A stretch of 64,000 bases of DNA from Rhabdophis nuchalis (lineage: Eukaryota > Chordata > Lepidosauria > Squamata > Natricidae): contig CM077648.1 in the NCBI GenBank assembly GCA_039707465.1, positions 18,511,619 through 18,575,618 on the forward strand, in the 5' to 3' direction. A program made the translations under genes and the position numbers. Below the pieces are notes generated by a model. That model saw only the letters and a program-made list of their open reading frames with translations, had not been told where the DNA came from and did no database searches. Shown here piece after piece: positions 53,844 to 63,009 of this stretch (the first letter of the stretch is position 1; every line of letters starts with the position of its first letter).

Positions 53844-53990
53844 TTTTCGTAGATTTTCACGGATGTAGGTATGCTGGTCTTGTTGTATTCGGGTGTTTTC
53901 CCATGTAAGAATGAGACTGTCTTGCCGAAACGTTGCAAAGACAATCTCATTCTTACACAGGAAAACACCCAAATACAACAGGACCAGCAT
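53844..53990. mobile_element. PLE-like tail, inverted pair (second family)
   Basis: Begins 'ttttcgtagattttcacgga', matching the outer tail of the 24-kb PLE. It then forms a perfect-looking inverted repeat: arm 53871-53923, centre 'gccgaaacgttgc', arm to 53990. It shares the central GAAACGTTGC but has no CTGATGA box. Confidence 0.72.
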
Positions 53991-54011
53991 ATATATAAAA
54001 ACAACTTTCTA

Positions 54012-54019
54012 GGTGTGTT

Positions 54020-54056
<37 letters not shown>
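54012..54056. repeat. microsatellite (GT)n(GA)n
   Basis: GT units to 54036 and then GA units. Confidence 0.92.
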
Positions 54057-54057
<1 letters not shown>

Positions 54058-54092
54058 TTTTATGAGCTGATCAATAAATAAATTAGAGAGAT

Positions 54093-54133
54093 CAGGATAG
54101 ATCTATTTCGAGCTTATTAGCTCTCATCAGCTG
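54093..54133 (-). ncRNA. canonical hammerhead ribozyme candidate (motif C)
   Basis: Read on the minus strand: CAG (stem I arm), CTGATGA box (54124-54130), stem II GAGCT-AATA-AGCTC (perfect 5 bp), GAAA box (54106-54109), the palindrome ATAGATCTAT as a minimal stem III (54097-54106), then C at 54096 as the expected cleavage residue after U, then CTG (stem I partner). All conserved core residues are present with no extra base. The adjacent minus-strand sequence has a GGTTCAAGTCC-like box upstream. I see no coding sequence in this unit. Confidence 0.72.
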
Positions 54134-54145
54134 GCCATACCCTTT

Positions 54146-54177
54146 ACTGGGACTTGAACCGGGGTTCGCGTCCCAGT
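54146..54177. repeat. 32-bp hairpin next to motif C
   Basis: ACTGGGAC and GTCCCAGT (8 bp) enclose GAACC/GGTTC (5 bp) with a small internal loop. It lies 13 bp from the hammerhead candidate. Confidence 0.8.
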
Positions 54178-54238
54178 ATGTATGTATGTATGTATGTATG
54201 TATGTATGTATGTATGTATGTATGTATGTATGTATGTA
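54178..54238. repeat. (TATG)n microsatellite
   Basis: About 15 TATG units between the hairpin and the PLE tail. Confidence 0.96.
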
Positions 54239-54668
54239 GGTTTTGGTTTATTTGGGTCTTTTCCCGTGTAAAATTAAAAGTGTTTTGGCAATGTTTCAAC
54301 GGGATCACACCCGTCATCATCAGGCTGGTGCCTTTGGTTTCTTGCGAGTAAACTGTGATCAAAGTGGCATTTTTTTCTATAAGTAGAGGTGGGGGCGTTT
54401 GGAATGCTGGCTCTGCTGCTTTAAATGGATTTGTTGGCTGATTTTTCACATCCTGATTGGTAGATGGAGTTGATGTTTGTTGAGGATGATTGGTGATGGT
54501 GTCCTGTGACGTTCTGGGTCTGCTGTCAGTTTTTGTGGCTGGGACTCGTTTAATGGCCAGAGTTAGTTTCCAGATGTCTGGCAGGCGGGAGGCATCATCA
54601 CGTTTATTCATGTTGTGGGGGTGTTTCTCTATTTCAATAGCTTCCATAATTATTCTCTTGTTGAAGTG
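54239..54668 (-). mobile_element. Penelope-like element 3' fragment
   Basis: The minus strand reads MEAIEIEKHPHNMNKRDDAS and RLPDIWKLTLAIKRVPATKT, matching the C-terminus of the 25-kb endonuclease. It continues through its own proline-rich end and the tail. Only the last part of the GIY-YIG domain is left. Diverged enough from the 24-kb copy to count as a separate subfamily. Confidence 0.9.
54288..54325 (-). ncRNA. hammerhead-like motif B
   Basis: Same layout as motif A and on the coding strand. Stem II is GACGGG/CCCGTT, loop TGTGAT, then GAAACATTGC. The CG pair of the minimal stem III has become C/A. Confidence 0.5.
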
Positions 54669-54669
54669 T

Positions 54670-55070
54670 CAAAAACGGAGCTTGCAAGTGCCATGCGTAG
54701 GCTTCCAATAGGAAGGAAAGATAAGAGAGGAAAGCACCTTTGGGAAATGGTGTGGGAGTAGGAATGGATTTCCAGAGGAAAAATTGCAGACTTCAAGAAC
54801 CAGGAGCACTACTCAGGAGACCCTGAGGACACAGATAAACCTCGAAGTGCTTCAGTGACCTGCTTAAAGGATGCAAATGACCAGCTGTCTGCAAGGAATA
54901 TAAATTCTTCCATTCCCACCATCCAGTCAGAGCTGAAGAAACTTATTGGATGAGAAGCAAAATGTCTTCTAAGAAAAAACCAAGACAGACCAGTTGCTTC
55001 CTGGAAAAGCACCTTTGGGACAACCATGACCTGGATGACTGAGGATCTCTACAGACCTTTAAACAAAATC
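54670..55070 (+). mobile_element. repeat D, longer copy
   Basis: Includes 'gcaaatgaccagctgtctgc', 'agtcagagctgaagaaactt', 'tgagaagcaaaatgtcttct' and 'caaccatgacctggatgact'. The upstream part (54684-54850) gives no recognised protein. It adjoins the minus-strand PLE fragment in opposite orientation. Confidence 0.6.
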
Positions 55071-55097
55071 AGTGTGCTAGATGAGTAGAATTATAAC

Positions 55098-55530
55098 CTA
55101 CGAGTCCGTCTGCTGCCCCATACGTCCCTATGACCAATACGCTCTAACAGAGAGGGTCTGCTCCGGGTGCCGTCAATCGGGCAATGCCGGTTGGCGACGC
55201 CCAGGGGAAGAGCCTTCTCTGTGATGGGCCCAACCCTCTGGAACGCTCTACCTCCCGAACTCCGTGTCATCTCGGATCTCCGCCTGTTCCGCCAGTGGTT
55301 AAAAACGCACTTCTTCCAACAAGCCGGCCTGGCATGATTTTACTCGACACTGTACTGCTTTTAGTTGACCAAAGTTTTAATTCTGGGGTTTTAATATGGG
55401 TTTTAGCGCAGGGTGGGTTTAATTTAATTCAGTTTTTAGAATGTTTATATGTATATTTATATTTTTATATTCCCTGTGCGCCGCCCCGAGTCCCTATGTG
55501 GTGAGATGAGTGCGGCTTATAAATACGATT
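55098..55530 (+). mobile_element. L2 LINE 3' end
   Basis: Coding 'ctgccccatacgtccctatg' to 'ttccaacaagccggcctggc' (the ORF2 end, stop after QAGLA). The 3' UTR has 'ctgtgcgccgccccgagtcc'. It is frameshifted at 55230. Confidence 0.88.
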
Positions 55531-55611
55531 AATAATAATAATAACAATAACAATAACAATAACAAGAAGAAGAAGAAGAAGAAGAAGAAGAAGAAGAAGA
55601 AGAAGAAGAAG

Positions 55612-55642
<31 letters not shown>
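55531..55642. repeat. (AATAAC)n(AAG)n microsatellite
   Basis: Grown from the L2 AATAAT tail; about 25 AAG units. Confidence 0.95.
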
Positions 55643-56573
55643 CATTGACGTGGGAAAATGTAGTCTTGTGGTCCTATTCATGCCATTCCATTTAGATGCC
55701 ATCAATTCGAAAATGAAAAGATACAGGAAAATTGCTTTGTTCCAAGTCCAGTAATGAACCTCTCTGTCTGAGCGGTGCCAGCACTGACTAGCAGTGGGTT
55801 CTCAAACGCCTTTTGCAAAGAGGAAGAAAGAAAATCTTGCTCAGACTCCTGTAATTAACTTGGGACCTTTTGCAGCATGCCAGCAAGCTCCAACCATACG
55901 CTTTAATCTAGTCTATTAACTTTATCTACCTCCCCAATTTCCAAAGGTATATTGTTCTTATGTGCGCCAGCAAAACAGGCAATTAAGTTTATGAATTCTA
56001 GGAGGGGAAAAAATTACACAAGAGGTCTGTGCACAAACTGCAACTGATTATAGAGGGTGCTTCACTGCATGGCATTTAGCGCTTTGAAAACTCTTCCATC
56101 ATGATGTTTTCAAAGAGACTTGCTTTTGGGACTGCACTGGGATGTTGAAGACATCTGTACGTAATAGAGACAATGGATTTCTGCTCAGAAGGACGTTCTG
56201 CACTAGGGTTCATGGATATTTTCATCTAAGAAACCTAAGTATGATTTTCTGCCTCCAAAAACATGCCGACATATTTTCACAACAAACACACTCATCCCGG
56301 TCATTCACTCACATAGTAAAATCTCCTTGGTATTGATTCTGCTAACACCGAATCACACAAATTGATTTAAAGTTCATTTTTGGGAGAACAAAAATAAATG
56401 CTCACTTTCTCCAGAAGTTCTACATCCATCCGTGAGCTCTAGCACATTGCCTGGCCTTTACTGTTTGCCAAACAGTAGCCGTAAGTGTGGTTGGGCCACT
56501 CCATCCAATGCATATTTGGACAGTGTGTGCTGTGCTCCTAACCCTTGACAGTTATTTATGTATTAAGTGATAG
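55643..56573. other. repeat-free stretch, no gene seen
   Basis: High-complexity, balanced DNA without TE ends for 0.9 kb. The block 55740-55990 is the most conserved-looking unique sequence in the window, which is an impression only. Confidence 0.4.
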
Positions 56574-57182
56574 TGTTCTGACCTAGGCTTCTCCAAAAAG
56601 CAGGAAGCACATTCCTGGTCCCAACAAAATCCCTTTTATTAAACAAATGTGAATTCCTCTCATTCACATTCAGCAAAGGCCTGGGAAACAGTCTTTCAAA
56701 GGTGACTTTATGACCACAGACTTTATCTAGCTTGGAAAGCTGCCATGTAAATATTTTCCAAAATATTTTCCAAATACAAAGAGTCTCTGAGATTCACGGA
56801 CAGATCTTCACACTCCTGAAACAAACAAACAAATGAATGAATTGTTTCCTGCAAAATCCCACTTTCCTTTCACTCATCTTTTATTTCCTATGGGAGGGGC
56901 CATTCACTGTGCCATTTACTCCCAAATTGACCCTGATTTCTTAGCTGTTCTTTTCTTCTGGCAGCTCTGCACATGTGCATACTGGGAACAGGCTCCAGCT
57001 GTTTCTCTGCCTCACTGCTGTCTAGCTCTGAAGGCAATTGAAAACTGCCAGACGGCCTTGGCCCCATCTCTGCCTCCAACGCAGAGCCCTCGTCCAAGCT
57101 TTCCCCAGCCTCCAGGCCTGGCCCATGTTCCTCCCCAACCTCCTCACTGTCCAACTTTACTGGCGGCTGGCAGGCCACAACA
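56574..57182 (-). mobile_element. LTR-a, complete 609-bp copy
   Basis: Read on the minus strand it begins TGTTGTGGCCTGCCAGCCGC and ends GGTCAGAACA. AATAAAAG occurs about 70 bp before the end and could be the polyadenylation signal. Flanking pentamers (gatag, gacaa) do not match, so the copy is old or a rearranged end. Confidence 0.72.
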
Positions 57183-57853
57183 GACAAATTGCTTTTTCAG
57201 TCATTTATATGGATATTTTTAATCTTAGATTAATTTTTGTGAGACTCCCAGGGGTTTTAAAATTGTTTTTGTAGTTTTTGCCTGTGTAGTTATTTATCTA
57301 GCACCTGCTGTATAAACATAATATGGTACTCACCTGGGTCCATATGGGTCTCTCAACAAGATCCCTTTTAGCTTCTTTGCAATTCATTTTAAATAAACAT
57401 ACTGCCAAAACTTCCAACAAGGAGTGGATTTCCCCCATCCCATATACTGACCCTCTCTGACTGGAATTTCCACAGATTTGCTTACAGTTTACTAAGAAGC
57501 AGCATAAAGACATGTGATCATTACAGAAGAGGTATGTGAGATCCACAGGAAATCAGTTTCTCAAACCAATGTGTACACGCTAACTCCCTCTGACCCAAAA
57601 CTTATTCTTATATAAATAGCAAGCAACTGGATCAATAATTAATTTCAATTTTTTACGCAACTTGTAAAGGTTGACCAGAAGGGAAAATCCAGCAGATAAT
57701 TTCTCACACTCTACCTTTATCTTTCCTTATGTTCTTTACTATAGGCATCAACAAGGATTGGGGGGCAAGGAAAAGCACATTGTGATATCACAATGCGACA
57801 CAATCTAACAATTGCATTTCTCATTCTTAATTTAATTTTTTTTATTATTATAG
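57183..57853. other. no feature recognised
   Basis: AT-rich; no repeats identified. Confidence 0.4.
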
Positions 57854-57861
57854 GTACTACA

Positions 57862-58153
57862 GCAGTGTTGGCAAACCTTTTCAACACGCTTGTGGGGGAG
57901 AACCAAAAACCAGAAGAGTAATTCCCTGGCACGCATATGCGCCCTGGGAAGCTGAGCGTCCGGTTTCCAGCAAGTGCATGCACTCCAGGGAGCTGCTCTT
58001 CTGGTTTCCAGCACTTCCACACATGCAAAGACCAGCTGGCCAGTGCACATGTGCACACCAGAACCTGGAAGAGCAACGGGCACCAGCTGGTGTGCCCGGA
58101 GAGATGGCGCTGCATGCCATTTCCTGCATGCATGCCATAGGTTTGCCATCATG
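57862..58153. mobile_element. hAT MITE (CAGTGTTGGCAAACC)
   Basis: Ends CAGTGTTGGCAAACC and GGTTTGCCATCATG. Flanks gtactaca (57854-57861) and gtactacc (58154-58161) are an 8-bp TSD with one mismatch. Overlapping frames on both strands are chance openings in GC-rich DNA. Confidence 0.86.
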
Positions 58154-58195
58154 GTACTACCCACTCAAGTGGGTGTCATTGCTTGATGTCATTTC

Positions 58196-59148
58196 CTCAT
58201 TACTTATGGCTTTCTCTAATGCACACTCAGTATGTAGTCCTCAATGGAACTGCATCTACATGGTGGGAAGTATGCAGTGTAGTACCCCAAGGCTCTGTTG
58301 TAGGCCCAGTACTCTTCAACATCTTCATCAATGATTTGGACGATGGAATAAATGGGGAACTCATCAAATTTGCAGATGATACCAAGCTGACAGGAATAGC
58401 CAACGCTCCAGAAGATAGGCTTAATATGACAAACTTGAACATTGGGCGCTTTCTAACAAAATTAAATTTAATGATGAAATCTTTGAGTCCTAGTGGACAA
58501 CCATTTGAATGTGAGCCAGCAGTGTGCAGCAGCTGCCAAAAAAGTCAACACAGTTCTAGGCTGCATAAACAGAGGAATAGAATCAAGATCACATGAAGTG
58601 TTAATGCCTTGCTATGAACTTTATAATGCCTTGCTATGACCACACTTGAATACTGCATTCAGTTTTGGTCACCACGATGTAAAAAAGATGTGGAGACTCT
58701 AGAAAGAGTGCAGAGAAGAGCAATGAAGATGATTAGGGGACTGGAGGCTAAAACATATGAAGAACAGTTGCAGGAACTGGTTATGTCTACTTTAATGAAA
58801 AGGGGGACTAGGGGAGACGTGATAGCAGTGTTCCAATATCTCAGGGGTTGAAAGAACAGGGACTCAAGCTATTCTCCAAAGCACTTGAAGGTAGGACAAG
58901 AAGTAACAGGTGGAAACTAATCAAGGAAAGAAACAACTTAGAACTAAGGAGAAATTTCCTGGCAGTTAGAATAATTAATCAGTGGAACAATTTGCCTCCA
59001 GAAATTGTGAATGCTCCAACACTAGAAGTCTTTAAGACGATGTTGGATAACCATTTGTCTAAAGAGGTGTAGGGTTTCCTGCCTAGGTAGACGGTTGGAC
59101 TAAAAGACCTCCAAGGTTCCTTCCAACTCTGTTATTCTATTCTATTAT
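58196..59148 (+). mobile_element. CR1 LINE, internally deleted
   Basis: Contains part of the reverse-transcriptase domain, then jumps to the C-terminal region (58490 onwards) and the standard 3' tail to TTATTCTATTCTATT (59130-59148). Comparison with other copies shows roughly the thumb region is missing. This is the longest CR1 here. Confidence 0.9.
58216..58449 (+). pseudogene. CR1 reverse-transcriptase core fragment
   Basis: Frame translated from 58183 contains [20 protein letters not shown] and [14 protein letters not shown], the conserved RT blocks. FADD (58369-58380) holds the two catalytic aspartates. It is the only place in the window where an RT active site can be read. Upstream blocks and the endonuclease are missing, and downstream the frame runs into a deletion junction near 58480, after which CR1 continues in other frames (58636-58851 with [19 protein letters not shown], and 58848-59072 with RRNFLAVRIINQWNNLPPEI). 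Multiple frameshifts and a stop at 58849 make it inactive. A host gene of similar sequence is not plausible. Confidence 0.9.
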
Positions 59149-59659
59149 AACAACAACAATTATTTGAACAGTCCATCTAGAGATCTGAATCTTTGGAACT
59201 GACTAACCCTTGGAGTTTTCTAGCATAAGGCATGTAACTGAAAGTATAATTGAAAGAAACTGGCAATTGTGTTTCTGTAGTTTACCTACTGGGAATGTAA
59301 CTTCTTAGAGCCACTTTTTGCAGAGAAAATCTGTTTTCTCACTTTCTTTCTTCACACAAGGTCTTTAAAGTGATTGATATTTCCCACATCAACCCCCAAA
59401 GAAAAGCTATTTGTCCAACTCCATCTTTTCAGCAACAAATCCAGGGGTTGCATCTTGGCTCCACAAATCTGGATGATGATTCAATGCCAAACAATACCAA
59501 AAAAAAAAAAACCCCATTCTCAAACCCCTCTAAATTATGAACATCCAATCTTTGGGCTTGCCTGGGCTGCACTGAGTGAAGAAGAATGATCTTGGGCTGC
59601 ATATTGTATCCAATATACAATATAGTTAATGTATATATAAATTACATAATGTTAAAAGT
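59149..59659. other. no feature recognised
   Basis: One A-run (59501) and no termini. Confidence 0.4.
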
Positions 59660-59735
59660 TTACAATCTTGCGGGACTGCATTACTAGCTGTCCGTGGTCT
59701 GTAGGCTGGCCCCTGGCTGTGGGTTGGACACGCCT
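59660..59735. mobile_element. hAT MITE right-end fragment
   Basis: 'cttgcgggactgcattacta' to 'gggttggacacgcctg' resembles the right end of a CAGGGGTGTCAAACT-type element. The left half is missing. Confidence 0.45.
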
Positions 59736-60050
59736 GCTCTAAATCTTTTGTGTCGCTAGTGGTTGATATTTGAACAGATGACACATAGTTGTAAAAAATT
59801 CAATTATTTGACATTATAGTTGGGAAGAAAAAAGAGAAATAAATGTAGCCGGTAGATTAACCAGAGCATTATGTACGCCAGCGGGAAGACGTTTTTCATT
59901 CAGTAGATGACATTAGGTAGGTCTGCAGTGGAATTTTAGCTGAAGAAACCACTCATCATAGACCTTAAAAAGTTTGGCGCATTAAAGCTGGGATAACTTC
60001 TTTTCTCTGCTGTCAATAATGATGATGGTGATGGTGATGATAATAATACA

Positions 60051-60290
60051 TTCTAAGAAGATACTTGGTTGATACCTAGGATGCTGGCAGCAAACTGTAT
60101 CAAACATTAGCACCAGTCATTAGTATTTGCAATGCATTTTTAAATGTTCAGTTGGCTGAGTTTCATTTTTTATGAATAAAGTGAATAATAATAATAATAT
60201 AATAATAATATAATAATAATAATATAATAATAATAATAATAATAATAACAACAACAACAACAACAACAACAATAATAATATAAAAATGAT
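60051..60290 (+). mobile_element. R4/Dong-like LINE 3' end, unit 1
   Basis: 'gaagatacttggttgatacc' + 'taggatgctggcagca', 3' UTR 'gttggctgagtttcattttt', then a 100-bp AAT/AAC tail. Equivalent units begin at 60496, 60910 and 61440. Confidence 0.7.
60185..60285. repeat. (AAT)n(AAC)n microsatellite
   Basis: The tail of unit 1 expanded to about 100 bp with mixed AATAATAT and ACA units. Confidence 0.95.
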
Positions 60291-60652
60291 ACCCATTGTC
60301 ATTGGGGCACTTGGTACTCACATCCAAGAATTTTACAAAACACATAAATCAATCAATCAATCAATCAATTTTAATTTGTAGACCGCTCCCTCTCCCCACA
60401 GGGACTATGGCTCCACAGGGAGCTATAAAGAAATTATAGCTTCCTGCAATAACTCCAGCAGAACTGCAGAAAACTGCGCTACTCGGAACATCGTACATCT
60501 TAAGACGGTACTTGGTTGATAACTAGGATACTGGCAGAAACCAGTATCGTCCATTAGCACCAGCCAATGGTATTTGCGACACATCTTTAAATATTCACTT
60601 GACTGAGTTTCATGTTTAATGAATAAAAGAAATAATAACAATAACAACTGTC
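60286..60652 (+). mobile_element. R4/Dong-like LINE 3' end, unit 2
   Basis: Starts with coding MIPIVIGALGTHIQEFY (60287-60340) and has an (AATC)n/L2-tail-like insertion at 60345-60440. It continues LQKTALLGT-like in another frame, then GTWLITR and the 3' UTR to AATAATAACA. Confidence 0.72.
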
Positions 60653-61020
60653 CATAAGAAAGACAAAAAAATTAGGATAGTGAATATGGCAGTGCCTGGA
60701 GACTGCAGAAGAGAAGAGAAAGAACTGGAGTAGATAACAAAATACAAAGACCTACAAATAGAAATAGACCGAACATGGCAAAGGCAAGCAATTACCAATA
60801 GTAATAGGCACCTTGGGTGCAGTCCCAAAACACCATTGAACATCTTAGCCATTGACAAATTTGCCATCAGTTAATTGCAGAAGGCGGCTTTACTTGGAAC
60901 TGCTTCCATCCTGCGACGATAAGAAGGTACTTGGTTGATAACTAGAATGCTGTCAGTAACTCATATCAACCATTAGCACCAATCAATAGTATTTGTGATA
61001 CATTTTTAATGTTCATTAAA
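60653..61020 (+). mobile_element. R4/Dong-like LINE 3' end, unit 3
   Basis: The best coding remnant of the cluster: RIVNMAVPGDCRREEKELE, a stop, ITKYKDLQIEIDRTWQRQAI, then LNILAIDKFAIS, a stop, and LQKAALLGTASILRR. These are typical of the C-terminal end of R4/Dong-group ORFs, by memory of the family. The 3' UTR ends near 61020, where another repeat begins. Confidence 0.75.
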
Positions 61021-61433
61021 AATGTTCTTTCTCTATCCCTCTACCTACCTACCTACCTACCTACCGTATTTCTCCCTCTCTCTATCCCTCTACCTACCTA
61101 CCTACCTACCTACCTACCTACCTACTGCATTTCTCCCTCCCTCTGTCTCTCTATCCCTATAGCTGCCTACCTACCTACCAGAGTATTTTATGTCATAAAG
61201 GATGTCATAAAACAGCAACACCTGTGGCTCACTGCTCATTTTTTTTACATTTTTTACATTTCCGTTGCATGTACTTGGCACAGATGTGACATCTACGCAA
61301 TCTATATATATATATCATTGGTACTGTATTTGTAAGGAATGTTGTGTGAAAATTTGGAAGCGATCGGTGCAGTACTTTCGGAGATTACCTGTTTTGAACA
61401 AACTCATGGTTACATTTTTATTTATATAGATAA
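61021..61433 (+). mobile_element. unclassified interspersed repeat, copy 2
   Basis: Two CTACC microsatellite blocks (61040-61116), then 'tttatgtcataaaggatgtc' to 'gtttttatttatatagata'. Its 3' 240 bp matches 5719-6136. It separates R4-like units 3 and 4. Confidence 0.65.
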
Positions 61434-61592
61434 TAACACATTTAAAGAAGATACTTGGTTGATACCTAGGATGCTGGCAGCAATCCATATCAACCATCAG
61501 TGCCAGTCAATTATATTTGTGATACATTTTTTAATGTTCAATTGTTTGAGTTTCATAATTAATGAATCAAAGAGATAGTAATAATAAATGTT
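61434..61592 (+). mobile_element. R4/Dong-like LINE 3' end, unit 4
   Basis: 'aaagaagatacttggttgat' + 'acctaggatgctggcagcaa' and the 3' UTR to 'agtaataataaatg'. Almost identical in layout to unit 1. Confidence 0.7.
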
Positions 61593-62474
61593 TTTTTCCT
61601 GCTGATCTCTTGGGAGCTTCATGTCATCATACACATATTATATTTACTTCAGAGCCATAGATATTTTAGTGTTATTTTAAATTATGAGTATGAATGCCTA
61701 GTTGTACAAGATATAGATTAATATTGATCTTATCTTTGAAATATCTACCTGAAATGATAATTGCTATTTTTAGTATTGTTATTTTCATTTATCTTGTACA
61801 GTCCATCTCCACGAGGTCTTTCATTACGAAGATAAATGAGTCCCATTATTTTTCCATTTTCAAGAAAGAGCCTTGCATTTTAAGAACTGTTCAGAAGAAT
61901 TCTTAGCTCATGATGTGTTTCTGCCTGCAGCCTTAAGATTTGATTGAACTGTGTCATTCTAAGAGGATAAGACTTCTTGGCAAAAATTAAGTGTGGGAAA
62001 TCTTTGTCCTCCCACCCACCCCCAAAAAAGTCAGCTTTCCCTTTCTTTGTCCTCAAATATTTTTGTTGTGTGGCATTCTCTTCACACTGGAGTGAAAAAT
62101 GAAAGACTATAGAGTTCAGAGTCGTCGTGGCCTAGTAGTAAAAGACCTGGATCTGAATTTGAGAAGCCATCTGCTGTAGCTTTATCATGAGCCTGAGGCA
62201 ACTCATTAGCGATAGATATTTCCAGTATTGAGTGTGTTTTGATACTGTGGAGATCTGGAAAGAAACAGATAAACATCATTTGGAAACTCCACTGATTTGA
62301 GGTGTTGTTGTGATTGGCATTAAGTCTGGGAAGCAAGTGACTTATGTCTGATTAGCTAATGCAAAATAATTGTATGGCACTGCCTACCACAGTCCCAGCT
62401 GTATGACAAATAATATTGATATGCATTTTCCCAAGTCAGTTTACGTTTTTACATTTAGGATAAAGAGGAAATTG
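61593..62474. other. no named feature
   Basis: A tRNA-like stretch 'gtcgtggcctagtagtaaaa' lies at 62122-62141, but no B box or acceptor pairing follows. The rest is unremarkable. Confidence 0.4.
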
Positions 62475-62540
62475 ACATGGATGGATGGATGGATGGATGG
62501 ATGGATGGATGGATGGATGGATGGACGGACGGACGGACAA
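62475..62540. repeat. (ATGG)n microsatellite ending in ACGG units
   Basis: About 12 ATGG units and then three ACGG units, the same decay order as the end of the 49.7-50.8-kb array. Confidence 0.95.
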
Positions 62541-63009
62541 ACTCATGATATCTTAAAGAAAATTTGAGAACCAACGGTAATATTTAGCAAACCTGCCCCT
62601 TCCCTTTTTTTAAAATTTTCCTTTACCAGAAATTCCTTTCACAGCTGATTCTGACTTTTCATCTTTCTTTGTGATAATATGCTCTTAACTGAACCCAATT
62701 GTGCACGTTGCCTTATCCAATAAAATGGAACCAGGTTACATTTAAATTCTTAAATTGGGACAAATGTATACCAGTCTCTCTTCTTATAGTTCTAGATGCC
62801 ACTGTGTGTACAACTGTTCGTTTTTCTGGGGACAGATTGCAATAAATTCCTTACCAACTGTGAAGATTTACGGTAATAGAATAGAAAAGAGATCTTTCTT
62901 TGCCATCTTAATTGGTCCCAAATAAATTAATTAATGGGCACACTAGCTCATATTTATTCAGCTTTGTGAAGAGTTTTTGTACAATTCAATTTAGCAATAT
63001 ATCAAGCTG
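62541..63009. other. no feature recognised
   Basis: AT-rich, bordering the poly(A) tail of the L1. Confidence 0.4.

Noticed and set aside
53908..53935. Hammerhead motif in the second PLE-type tail
   Set aside because: GAAACGTTGC is present but no CTGANGA box lies upstream; the centre is only the junction of an inverted repeat.
54124..54187. tRNA gene suggested by GGTTCAAGTCC
   Set aside because: The T-arm stem does not pair and no acceptor, D or anticodon arm can be drawn; only the B-box-like string is present.
55510..55695. Poly-Asn/poly-Lys frame
   Set aside because: Translation of the AAC and AAG microsatellite after the L2 tail.
57832..58334. Overlapping Cys/Ala-rich frames on both strands
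   Set aside because: They lie within the 57862-58153 hAT MITE and the adjacent CR1; openness is compositional.
62122..62180. tRNA-like 'gtcgtggcctagtagtaaaa'
   Set aside because: No B box or cloverleaf follows and no terminator is seen.
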